Shown here: positions 14,643 to 24,200 of the stretch, one piece after another
Layout of the letters: the number at the start of each line of letters is the position of its first letter
Position numbering within the stretch: position 1 is the first letter of the stretch
From: Nocardiopsis metallicus
GTDB taxonomy: Bacteria; Actinomycetota; Actinomycetes; Streptosporangiales; Streptosporangiaceae
DNA length: 64,000 bases
Direction of reading: 5' to 3'
Assembly (NCBI RefSeq): GCF_014201115.1
Contig: NZ_JACHDO010000001.1
Location: 3,844,001-3,908,000, forward strand
Translations under genes and position numbers: made by a program
The notes under the pieces: model-generated
What the model saw: only the letters and a program-made list of their open reading frames with translations
What the model was told of the DNA's origin: nothing
Database searches by the model: none

Positions 14643-16653
14643 ACAGCAGGCGCAGGTCTTGATCACCTGGTCGGACTGGGAGAGCGCCGAAGAGGCAGCG
14701 GTGCGCCTGTACCGGGCGTTGGAGGGCTCTGCGGCGCTGGGCCCGTGGTGGTTTATCCGCAAGCGCCCGCACTGGCGGCTGCGCTATAGCGCGGGGCCCG
14801 GGGCCGTCGCTCTTCTCGATACCGAGCTCGCAAGGCTCCGCTCTGGCGGTGCCGTATCCGAGTGGGTGTACTCCGTCTACGAACCGGAGGTTCACGCCTT
14901 CGGAGGCCGGGCGAGCATGGATCTGGCCCACCACCTGTTCCAGGCCGACAGCCGCCACACCCTGGCCTACCTGGACCGCCTCCACACGACCCCTGATCGG
15001 GAGTTGGGGCGGCGCGAACTCTCCCTGCTGCTGGGGTCCGCTCTGCTGCGCGGGGCGGGCCTGGACTGGTTCGAACAGGGGGACGTGTGGGCACGTGTGG
15101 CCGAGCTGCGCCCCTCCACCTCACTCTTCACCTCCGACGACCGGCTCCGCACCCAGGTGCACACCCTCATGCGCGCCGTCCCCGAGGGTTTGGGCACGAC
15201 AGAACCACTGGGAGTGCTCGCCCCGTGGGCAGAAGCCTTCACCACGACTGGCCGAGCACTGGCGGACCTGTCCAACCGAGGGCTCCTGGCCCGAGGGCTC
15301 AGAGCCGTGCTCGCCCACCACCTGATCTTCGCCTTCAACCGGTGGGGCCTGCCCTACCGCGACCAGCACATCCTGACCACAACCGCGAAAGAAGTCGTCA
15401 TGACCGACACCACCCACACCACCACGTCTGCGGCCGACGCCGACCGGCTCCGAGAAGAACTCGTCGAACAACTGCGCCAGAGCGGCCAGATCCGAACCGA
15501 GGCGGTAGCCGACGCGTTCGGATCGGTCCCCCGGCACGCCTTCGTCCCCAACGCCAGCTTGGAAGAGGCCTACGCCAACGCCCCCGTGCACATCAAGCAC
15601 GACGAGAACGGCGCCTCGATCAGCTGCGGCTCCCAGCCCGGTGTGGTGGCGATGATGCTCGAACAGGCCGCCCTGGAACCCGGCATGCGCGTGCTCGAAC
15701 TCGGCGCCGGCACCGGGTTCAACGCCGCACTCCTGGGACACCTGGTCGGACCGGCCGGATCGGTGACCACCATCGACGTCGACACCGACCTGGTCGAGGG
15801 AGCCCGGGCCCGGTTGAAGGAGAACGACAGCACCAACGTGCAGGTCCTCCGGGGAGACGGAGCACTCGGCCACCCCGAGGGCGGGCCCTTCGACCGGATC
15901 ATCGCCACGGTCGGCTCACACGACGTCCCCCGCGCCTGGGTGGACCAGCTCGCCCCGGGCGGGAGGCTCATCGCACCGGTGCGCATCGCCGGGGACGTCT
16001 CCCGCTCCATCGTCTTCGAAGCCGACGGCGACCACTGGTCGAGCACCGACAGCCAGCTGTGCACGTTCATGCCGCTGCGCGGAGGTGGGATCGGCGACGA
16101 CCCCCGCACCGTCCTGGCCCTGGACACCGACGCCACCGTGCTGCTCCAGACCAACCAGGACCAGGCCATCGAAGGCGCCCAGGTCCACGAGGTACTGGCC
16201 GAGCCTTCCCGCACCGTGTGGTCGGGGGTGACGTTCAGCAAGGGACAGCCGCTGGACCCGATGTGGCTGTGGCTGGCCACCCACCTGCCCAACCGCCTCT
16301 CGCGCATGCCCGTCACCCGGCCTGCTGTGGACAGCGGCCTGGTCTCCCCCGGTCTGCCCTGGGGCGACATGGTCGGGGTGCCCGTGGTCGAGCGCGGCCT
16401 GGCCTACCTCACCCTGCGCGCCGTGGAGAACCAGCCGGGCCGTCACGAGCTCGGCGTCATCGGACACGCCAAAGCCGGATACGTGCTCGCGGAGCAGATG
16501 GCCGAACAGATCACCGCGTGGGAACCGCACCGCGACGAGCCGCTGCACTTCACACTGCACTACAGCTCGGTGGCTGCTGGAGAGACTGAGACGCGGCGCA
16601 TCATGGCACGGGACCGCTCTTCCCTGGTGGTCGCCTGGGGCGATTCCGCGTGA
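14635..16653 (+). CDS. Fusion of SpaB_C elimination domain and FxLD-system methyltransferase
   Basis: The product is 672 aa from a GTG with an AGGAGG site. Residues about 5-250 match the SpaB_C / thiopeptide-type domain ('WWFIRKRPHWRLRYSAGP', 'EPEVHAFGGRASMDLAHHLF', a late 'FAFNRWGLPYRDQHIL'). This domain performs glutamate elimination after LanB glutamylation. Residues about 256-672 form a PCMT-like SAM methyltransferase: 'VPRHAFVPNASLEEAYANAP', 'SQPGVVAMMLEQAALEPGM' and motif I 'VLELGAGTGFNAALLG'. This corresponds to the FxLD-system methyltransferase group, whose relatives (LanS type) methylate Asp to give aspartimide/isoAsp. An in-frame ATG at 15400 begins 'MTDTTHTTTSAAD', the expected start of a stand-alone methyltransferase. 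The fusion may therefore be recent, or a free methyltransferase may also be made. Confidence 0.88.
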   Translation: MVEQQAQVLITWSDWESAEEAAVRLYRALEGSAALGPWWFIRKRPHWRLRYSAGPGAVALLDTELARLRSGGAVSEWVYSVYEPEVHAFGGRASMDLAHHLFQADSRHTLAYLDRLHTTPDRELGRRELSLLLGSALLRGAGLDWFEQGDVWARVAELRPSTSLFTSDDRLRTQVHTLMRAVPEGLGTTEPLGVLAPWAEAFTTTGRALADLSNRGLLARGLRAVLAHHLIFAFNRWGLPYRDQHILTTTAKEVVMTDTTHTTTSAADADRLREELVEQLRQSGQIRTEAVADAFGSVPRHAFVPNASLEEAYANAPVHIKHDENGASISCGSQPGVVAMMLEQAALEPGMRVLELGAGTGFNAALLGHLVGPAGSVTTIDVDTDLVEGARARLKENDSTNVQVLRGDGALGHPEGGPFDRIIATVGSHDVPRAWVDQLAPGGRLIAPVRIAGDVSRSIVFEADGDHWSSTDSQLCTFMPLRGGGIGDDPRTVLALDTDATVLLQTNQDQAIEGAQVHEVLAEPSRTVWSGVTFSKGQPLDPMWLWLATHLPNRLSRMPVTRPAVDSGLVSPGLPWGDMVGVPVVERGLAYLTLRAVENQPGRHELGVIGHAKAGYVLAEQMAEQITAWEPHRDEPLHFTLHYSSVAAGETETRRIMARDRSSLVVAWGDSA

Positions 16654-17756
16654 ACCTCGAGCGGTGGTTCCCTCTCGTGCCGCGGCCACGTCCACCCGGC
16701 CACCGGCTCACCGACCGGGTCGACACGATCGCCCAGGACGCTGCTCTGGCCCGTGAGGGGACCGGGCAAGAGGCGCTGGACGCAGCATCGCGTGTCTACA
16801 ACGGGGCCGCTCTGATCGCCTCCGACACCGGACAACAGGAGCTGGCCCGCACCTGGTGCTGGAAGCACGCCGAGCACTACCTCGCCCACCTTCCGTTAAG
16901 CGGCACGATGGCCCAACGTGCCTTGGAACCCGTGGTGAACCTGGCCCGGCTGCGGATCCGCGCAGGCGATGGTGGACAAGCCTTCGCAATGCTCGCTGCT
17001 CTTCACGAAGGAGTGCGTACAGGGCAGGCGATCGTGCTCGACGGTCGAACGCTGCCCTTGGACCGCATCACCGCGACCAAGTCTGATCACGATGAACTGC
17101 ACCAGTGGGTGTGGACGATCCTACTCGGTGACGGGCTCCGCGCCCTGACCTCAGCAGGCCGGTGGGACGAAGCCGCAGAGCAGGCTCAACGGCACGGCGG
17201 AGTCGGGGATCGGCTCTTCGACGGGCGCCAGACCGTAGTCATCGCCCACCTGCTGTCGGGCCGCGCTGAGCATGCGTTGGCGCTCATCGAGCGCTCGACC
17301 GTACAAGAGCCGTGGGAACAGGCGCTCCGAGCGGTCCTGAACCTGTGGTGTCGAACGGAACTCTCGGATCAGACCTCGCTCGAAGTTGACGATCTTCGCG
17401 GGAGCGTCAGCAAGGCATTCGATGTGAGCCGACCTCTGTTCTCCGCAAGGCTCGGGCTGGCAGCGCTACACCTGCTTCACCGTGTGGGAGCAGAAACAGC
17501 AGATCTCACCAGCTCAGTGGCCGAGGTCGTTCTACGTACCGAGGACGGCTACGCCGCCCGAGACCTGCTCAACTCATGGGAGACCACAGACACTCAGAAG
17601 CAAGACCTGTCAAGGGTGCTTCGCGCGTCCGGCCTCGCCGAGCCCGAGCTGCTCGGATGCCTTCACCAACGACTGACGAAAGCGGTCACGACGGCCAGCG
17701 GCAGACTCGACTCGGCCTTCCCTGCAACAACCACCACAGCCCATCGATCCGAGTAG
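16650..17756 (+). CDS. Hypothetical protein, last gene of the lanthipeptide run
   Basis: The product is 368 aa from a GTG that overlaps the stop of the fusion gene (GTGA), so it belongs to the same operon. It appears all-helical, with repeated pairs such as 'EALDAASRVYNGAALIASDT' and 'GDGLRALTSAGRWDEAAEQA', suggesting a TPR-like scaffold. There is no signal peptide, membrane segment or catalytic motif. A role as an adaptor, immunity or regulatory protein for the cluster is possible but not shown. Confidence 0.65.
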   Translation: MNLERWFPLVPRPRPPGHRLTDRVDTIAQDAALAREGTGQEALDAASRVYNGAALIASDTGQQELARTWCWKHAEHYLAHLPLSGTMAQRALEPVVNLARLRIRAGDGGQAFAMLAALHEGVRTGQAIVLDGRTLPLDRITATKSDHDELHQWVWTILLGDGLRALTSAGRWDEAAEQAQRHGGVGDRLFDGRQTVVIAHLLSGRAEHALALIERSTVQEPWEQALRAVLNLWCRTELSDQTSLEVDDLRGSVSKAFDVSRPLFSARLGLAALHLLHRVGAETADLTSSVAEVVLRTEDGYAARDLLNSWETTDTQKQDLSRVLRASGLAEPELLGCLHQRLTKAVTTASGRLDSAFPATTTTAHRSE

Positions 17757-17776
17757 TACAGAACTTTCGTCATCAG

Positions 17777-17814
17777 GTCGGCCTCCACATCCGTTATCGG
17801 TTATGGAGGCCGAC
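17777..17814. terminator. Bidirectional terminator between convergent genes
   Basis: GTCGGCCTCCA (17777-17787) and TGGAGGCCGAC (17804-17814) form a perfect 11-bp stem with a 16-nt loop. It lies between the lanthipeptide operon and the oppositely directed helicase gene. Confidence 0.75.
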
Positions 17815-17890
17815 TATAAGAAGGCCGCGATACGCCGCGGCAGAGACTGGAACCCGGCTTGCGCGGAAGCTGCCAGTTCCTGCTGCTGGT

Positions 17891-20800
17891 CTACCCCGCG
17901 GGGGTGATGGCGATCCAGCAAATGAGGTGGATGTCTTCTTTATCAGCCGGTGGCAGTGGCTGCACCCTCGGCGGGGGCGTCAGGCCGTTGGACTCGGCGA
18001 ACGTGTACAGGGCCCGCACCTTCTCCTTATCAGTCGTGTGCTGGTCGACCAGGATCCACCGGACTTCTCGCTGGATGCGAGGCGCATAGGGAGCGTTGAG
18101 GCGCCGGTCCAGTTCTTCCTGCTTCTCCAGGAAGGATCCGTGGGCCCTGACGAGTGCTGATGCGTCGCGCATTGCCTTGGGCACCTGCGGGGACAGGTTC
18201 AGCGGGTCGGTCTGCCTCTTCCACTGGGTGAGGATGTCCTCCTGTGCCGCTTCCCATGCGTCGAAGGCCGCTTGATACGTCTGCTCGTCCAGAGCCGGTT
18301 CAGTGGTCGCACTCGGCGGTGTGGCCTGGGCCAGGCAGGACAGGACGTCGTTGACGACTGTGGCCCCTTCCACACCGGGATTCACCTGGACGGTGAGGTC
18401 ATTGTTCATCGGCACGTAGCGCAGCCACGGCTTGGGGTGGTCGCCGATGCGGGCGCAGAAGACGAACCCCGGATCCGCGCCTGGGCGCTGGAACCCCGAA
18501 CCCGACCCCCAGGGCAGGCTCAGAACTGTGTCCTTGACCTGGGAGTTCTGGAACTCGTTGGCGAGTTGGCGCCGGTACTCCTCACCCGACAGGGAGGAGT
18601 TGCCCTCATCGGAAAACAGGATCGATTCTTCTCGGCGCAGGCGATCGATCTGTTCCCGGGTATCGGTGATGACGCGTTCCACTGCTGCCACGTCGGGCAG
18701 AACCGTGTCTTGCCCGATAGACGCGGCAGCCTGCTTGAGCTTGCGCTGGAGACGCTCCTCCAGGCGCAGGACCGCGTCCAGGCCCTGATCGGGGAAGAAG
18801 CACCGCATGAACACCTCGGTATGGGGCGATCCGATGCGGTCGATACGGCCGTGGCGTTGGACCAAGCGCATGGGGTTCCACGGCAGGTCGTAGTTGATGA
18901 TGTGGCGCGCCTGCTGGAGGTTGACACCTTCGGCGAGGGTGTCGGTCGCCACGATGATGTCGTAACGGTTCTCCTCGGTTCCGGTACCCGCGGTCATGGG
19001 GGCGAACCCGGCGATGGCGTCACCTCGGTTGGCCTTGTCACTGCCCTTCACCAGGACGACCCGATCGCTGTAGGCGGCCAAGCGCTGGTCGAGGGTGATC
19101 GCATGTCGAACAGCCCGGTCGAGGTAGTCGGCGGTGTCGGAGAAGTAGGTGAAGATGAGAACCTTGCGCTTATCGCGGATGTCGTCCTCACCGATGCCCT
19201 CCTCTGCAGCCTCCCGGGCGATGGCCGCGAGCTGGTCGATGAGTTCGGCGACCTTGGGATCGTTGTGGAAGTCGACTGTCTGGACCTTCGTGCGGAACTC
19301 CTGCAAGAGCGCCAGGTCGGCTTCGACAGCTTCCTTCAGCCGATCGACGTCGTAGCCAGCGGAGCTGGAGACATTTTCCCGGGAGTCGACCGCGTCCAGG
19401 AACTCCTCGATGTCCTCTCCAGAGAAGTCATCCCACTCGTTGAGGGCCTTACCGGTCAGCACCATCCCTGACTCCAGCGCTTCCAGGAACAGCACATGGG
19501 AGTCGACCATCTTGCCCACGGTCTTCTCGAAAGCCTGTGCAGAGGACTCGAAGCGCTTGAGGAGGTTGGACCTCAGCAATCCGGCGTTCTGAGCTTCGTA
19601 CTGCTCCGCCGCCCCCGTCTTCTTAAACCGCGAGGGGACGTAGCGGGCCATGGTGAGCACCGCCCCCAGACGCTCGAGGATGACCCCGGTGAGTGTGCCG
19701 TCGACGGTGTCAGTGTCCTGGTGGGTATCGGCACCCAGTGCCGTAGCCAGTTCCTCGAAGATGCCCGGGAGCAGCGAGTCCAGGTTGTAGTCGATGCGCT
19801 GCACACGGCACGTGGGAAAGCTGATTTCCCGCTTCCTACCGTTGATGACCACCTCGTCGCCCACGTAGTGGTTCTTGACGAAGCGCCGGGTACGGCGGAC
19901 GGCTACCTCATCCAAAACGTCGAAGAGGTGCTCGGGGGACAGATCGTCGGGATGTAGCGCCGAGGCCCGGTTGAAGTAGGCGCGCAGGCTGGGAATACCC
20001 ACGTCCGCGAACTCGGCATCGTTGGTGGCGAAGTAGCTGATGAGGTTGTGGAGGTCGTCCAGGCTGTTGTTGACCGGGGTAGCCGTCAACTCCACCAGGT
20101 CCTTAGCCACCGACCCCGCCAGCAGTCTCCGCACGGCTGCTGCTCGCTTGGTGCTGTCGTTGCGCAAGGCGTGCGCTTCGTCGACCACGACCATTGCGTA
20201 CTGGTCGGGGTCCTGGAGCGCGGAGTTGTGGGAACCGGCGTCCTCAATGTGGGCAACGAGTTCTTCGAAGGACACGCACTCGACCGCAGCGAGGTTGTGT
20301 TCGCGCAGGAACGGTCGCCAGGTCGCGTCCCGCAGAGTGGCCGGCGCGATGATCAATACCTTCTGGCGGCGTTCGAAGACCGCCTCGTGGATCAGTTCCC
20401 CGGCCAGGAAGGTCTTGCCCAGACCGACCTCGTCGGCGATCAGGACACCGCGGCGCCTTTGCAGGATCCTTTTGGCCCGCCACACGCCATCGGCCTGAAA
20501 ACGTGTCAGGCCCAGACGCGAGTCGCCGTGGGTGTCCTCCTCCAGGTCGGCTCCGTAGAGTTCGTGCAGCATGCGCAGGAACACGTGCCAGGGCTGGTGC
20601 GGCTGCCACCGCGCCTCGTACAGGGCCGCAAGGTCGTAGGGGGCGGCGGCTTCCCACTGCTGATCAAACCAGTCCAGGACCTGTCCGACCACGTGTGGCT
20701 GGTAGTGGCCCAGGTTCAGCTCGTTGTTGCGGGCCAGACCGGCGTAGGTGAAGTTGCTGGACCCGGCGATCACGCCGGTCGTGTCGGTCTCCACGAGGAA

Positions 20801-21274
20801 CGCTTTACCGTGTAGGAATCCCTGCTCGTAGCGCCGCACCTGCACATTGGGGTGTTCGCGCAGCCAGGCGACCAGGCGCCGCTCCCGGGCGTCGGTCTCG
20901 CGGGTGAAACCCATCAGATCCCGGTCCTGGTGCAGGGAGCGTTGGTGGCCTTCCAGTGCCCGGCGCACTTCGGGGGCAGGTGCGGAACTGCGGCCTCGGC
21001 GCTTCTTCGGGCCGCGGTTGAGCGGCCGTACCTGGGGCTGTTCCTGGGCGGGTTCAGCGCCTAGGAGCAGGCGCACCTGGCCGACCTGCTCCAGCTCCTG
21101 GGCGAGGAGGGCGAACCCGCCCGGGTTGAAGTAGGCCGTGGCGATGGCCAGGTCCGGCGGTTGCACCAGCCGGGTGCGTAGCCCTCCCAGGAGGGTGTTG
21201 ATCGCGCTGGCGACCGTCTCCCCCTCCTGCGGGGTGTTGGTGGCGAATTCGGGCCTGTAGGTGTGGGGGGTCAC
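17891..21274 (-). CDS. PLD-like nuclease / SNF2-type helicase fusion
   Basis: The product is 1127 aa from the GTG at 21274. The frame extends further upstream, but only inside the methyltransferase gene. The N-terminal about 230 residues hold a phospholipase-D-like segment ('FLHGKAFLVETDTTGVIAGS' then 'SNFTYAGLARNNELNLG', about residue 155). Next comes a SNF2/DEAH helicase: 'LIADEVGLGKTFLAGELI' (Walker A, about 283), 'AMVVVDEAHALRND' (DEAH box, about 365), 'LVELTATPVNNSLDD', 'VLIFTYFSDTADYLDRA' and the motif VI block 'LVQRHGRIDRIG' (about 810). Proteins of this type translocate on DNA and may cut it. It is coupled to the Eco57I/PglX-like methyltransferase (TGA/GTG overlap), so a restriction or phage-defence role is likely. 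Confidence 0.88.
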   Translation of the reverse strand: MTPHTYRPEFATNTPQEGETVASAINTLLGGLRTRLVQPPDLAIATAYFNPGGFALLAQELEQVGQVRLLLGAEPAQEQPQVRPLNRGPKKRRGRSSAPAPEVRRALEGHQRSLHQDRDLMGFTRETDARERRLVAWLREHPNVQVRRYEQGFLHGKAFLVETDTTGVIAGSSNFTYAGLARNNELNLGHYQPHVVGQVLDWFDQQWEAAAPYDLAALYEARWQPHQPWHVFLRMLHELYGADLEEDTHGDSRLGLTRFQADGVWRAKRILQRRRGVLIADEVGLGKTFLAGELIHEAVFERRQKVLIIAPATLRDATWRPFLREHNLAAVECVSFEELVAHIEDAGSHNSALQDPDQYAMVVVDEAHALRNDSTKRAAAVRRLLAGSVAKDLVELTATPVNNSLDDLHNLISYFATNDAEFADVGIPSLRAYFNRASALHPDDLSPEHLFDVLDEVAVRRTRRFVKNHYVGDEVVINGRKREISFPTCRVQRIDYNLDSLLPGIFEELATALGADTHQDTDTVDGTLTGVILERLGAVLTMARYVPSRFKKTGAAEQYEAQNAGLLRSNLLKRFESSAQAFEKTVGKMVDSHVLFLEALESGMVLTGKALNEWDDFSGEDIEEFLDAVDSRENVSSSAGYDVDRLKEAVEADLALLQEFRTKVQTVDFHNDPKVAELIDQLAAIAREAAEEGIGEDDIRDKRKVLIFTYFSDTADYLDRAVRHAITLDQRLAAYSDRVVLVKGSDKANRGDAIAGFAPMTAGTGTEENRYDIIVATDTLAEGVNLQQARHIINYDLPWNPMRLVQRHGRIDRIGSPHTEVFMRCFFPDQGLDAVLRLEERLQRKLKQAAASIGQDTVLPDVAAVERVITDTREQIDRLRREESILFSDEGNSSLSGEEYRRQLANEFQNSQVKDTVLSLPWGSGSGFQRPGADPGFVFCARIGDHPKPWLRYVPMNNDLTVQVNPGVEGATVVNDVLSCLAQATPPSATTEPALDEQTYQAAFDAWEAAQEDILTQWKRQTDPLNLSPQVPKAMRDASALVRAHGSFLEKQEELDRRLNAPYAPRIQREVRWILVDQHTTDKEKVRALYTFAESNGLTPPPRVQPLPPADKEDIHLICWIAITPAG

Positions 21275-24200
21275 TGCGGGGTTCCCTTGCCGAGGTTCAA
21301 GGCGGTGCGAAGTTCGGGCGAGAGCCCGGTGGTGCTGAAGTCCTGCGCGATGACCTCCAGGTCGTGTTGCTGGAGGCCGAAGCCGCGCAGGGTGAGGCGT
21401 TCGAGCTCGGCCAGGAGTTCCACGCTGTCGGTGCCCTGGTGCCGGTCGGTGACGTCGATGCCTCCGGCCAGGCGGGTGCTGCCTCCGCGGCTGAGAAGGG
21501 AACCGGTGATCGCGGCGGCGGTGGCGATGCTGTCGCTGTCCCATGCGGGGAGCCGGAGCTGGTTGATGATGGGCGAGGTGACGTGCCGGTCCACGAAGCG
21601 CCGCGCCCACCAGTCCATCGTCAGCGTGTTCACCAGGCCCACCAACGCGAGCCGGGAGGTGGGGGACGAGGTGATGTCGTGCATGATGGCGTGCACGGAA
21701 CCCTTGTTGTGCAGGTATCCCGTTTCGGGCAGTGCGGTGGCGATGAGGGTGCGGCTGTCGTCACTGCGGCTGGGGTGACGGAAGATCAACAACGGGTGCC
21801 CCGCCCCCAGAGTGAAAGCGCCCTCGGTCAGGGCCACACCGCGTTTGAGTTCGGAGAGCGGGCGTAGGTCGGTGACGAACTGTTTGTGCGGTTCATCGTC
21901 GAAGGTGAACGCGTCCACGTGCCGGGTCATCAGCACCTTCCAAGCACCTGAGGCGTCTTGGGGCGTGACGAGCCGTTTGTCGGGGCCACTTCCGCGGAAG
22001 TCCCAGCGTGCGTCGTGCGAGGCGCGGATCCACCCCTGCCCGGAGGAGATCCGGGGTAGGACCCGCATGATGTCGAAGACCCTGCGGTCCTCTGGCTCGT
22101 TGAACCAGGGGACGACGTTTGCGTCCGACAGGGTTCCCAACTCGTCGGTAGTAAAAGAGATGCTGCGGCCTGCGGCGACGGCGGCGACTTCCTCAGGGCT
22201 ACGGGCGACACCGACTTCGATGGTGCGGTTCCTACGCGGACCGACCGAGAGCAGAATCACCGCGTAGGAGGCATGGACCTCCTCGAAGATCCACTCTCCG
22301 TGGTTGCGCCCCTGGATGATGCGCAGGTCGTGGGAGCCCACCAGGTGGCCGCGTAGCTTCTTCCAACCCGCCAGCACCATGCTCTGGCGCGGCAGTACCA
22401 ACCCCAGATGCCCCGTGCGGGACAGCGACCGCAGGGCCCGTTCCAGCATGAGCTGTGCCAGCTCCAGATGGGTGCCGCCGCGCAGTGTGTACGCCTTCTT
22501 GAACAGGTCTTGGAGGGTCTCCCGCTCCCCCCGTTCCTGTTCTTCCCGCTCTGCCTCCATGGGGCGCTCAGCCCGTAGTTCCTCGATCTTCTTCTCACGC
22601 GCTTTGTCGGTCAGCGCCATCAAACCCGGAGAGACGCCCACCCAGTACGGGGCCGCCTCCCACCGGACCTTCTCCCATGGCGGGTTGCCCAGGACGACAT
22701 CGAAGCCCCCCTCAGGGCGGAGGAAGACCTCGGGGAACTGGTACAGCAGATGCGTGGCGCGAACTGCGGCAACAGCCTCGCGCGTCTCCTCGCTTCTACC
22801 CCTGGCTATGGCCTGTTCCGGGTCCATGGGCAGTGGGACTGCCCCCATCTGTACCGCCACGGCTGCATCGAGCAGTGCCTTGGCGTCCTCGGCTTCCTCT
22901 AGGGCCTGGGCGTGAGCCTCGCGGGCCGCGTGCACCTCTTGCTTGGTCGCCTCAGCCGTCCTGCCAACACGTAGCAGTCGGGCCCGCGCTTTTTCCAGGG
23001 TGGTCTCGATCTGTTCAGCGAAGAAGCTGACTTGGCCCGGGGATCTGTTCGCGTCCAGCACGTCCAGGACCTGTTCGATGGTGGCCATCCCGGTGAGGCT
23101 GTTCCCGGCAACGAGGCCGTGGTCCAGTGCCGACATGGGCAGACCGGGCACGAAGGTGTGGATCCAGATACCCAGGCGGGCCAGCTCCACCGCCATCGTG
23201 TTCAGGTCCAGCCCGTAGATGCAGCGCCGGGCGATCTGCCTGCGCAGCAGCATGGACGTCTCGATCTCCACCTGGTCAGCCTGGTCCCCCAGGGCCTCGC
23301 GGGCGACCTGGGCGAGCCGCTCCAGTTCCTCCGTCACTGCGGGCAGCCGGTGCTCGGTGAGGAAGGCTGCCAACCGGCGCTCGATCCGGTCGATGGCCGC
23401 GACGAGGAAGTGGCCCGAGCCCATCGCGAGGTCCGCGACCCGGAAGTCGAAGAACGCCTCGGCGGCTTTGGCCTCTTCGCCCTGGTCGATCAGCGCGTGA
23501 AGCCGGTCCAGGTGCTGGGTGAGCGCCGGTTCCAGGGACGTGTCCAGTAGGTGCTCGACAGCGAAGGACTTGGTGAAGTAGGAACCGGTTGCTTTGCGCT
23601 TGCCGGAGGCGTTGTGGAAGTAGACGCGACCGGCTGGGACCTCGATCTTTTGGCCGGCCTTGGCCGGGACGAAGGACTTGTCCTTGGACAGGGTCAGGTC
23701 GGTGGGGGCGATGCTCAGCGAGGACTCCAGCAGGCCCTCGTAGATCGTGCCGAACTCCCGCACTGACAGGCTACGGAAATCAACCGGTCCGAATACCCCG
23801 TCGTCGGAGGTGTCCACCAGGAGCGCTCGCAGTGCCGGGCCGATCTCGGCGTTGGTGAGCTGCATCTGACTAATCTCGCGACCGGAAGGATGATGCTCGT
23901 CATCGGCGAACAGGCCGCCGTTGTAGGCGGGCACGTCCCACTCGTCGTTGCCGTCGTTGATGGCGCGCCAAACCGCCAACAGGTCGTTCCACAGGTCCGT
24001 CGCGTGAGCGTCGAACTCCTCACCTGGGGAATCGACGAACTCCCGCGCCAGGGTCTTCAATGCCTTGCGCGTGTAGCGGGGATTGCCCGGGTAGGGCAGG
24101 AGACCACGGTCCTCCGCGTAGGCCACGAAAAGGAGCCTGAACAGGATGATCAGGGTTCTGTGGTAGGCCTCCCCGAGTTCATTCTCGCTTTCGGCGCCCA

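Noticed and set aside
21275..21610. N-terminal extension of the helicase frame
   Set aside because: It is antisense-like, Arg/His-rich and lies inside the methyltransferase gene. The GTG at 21274 overlapping the upstream stop is the natural start.
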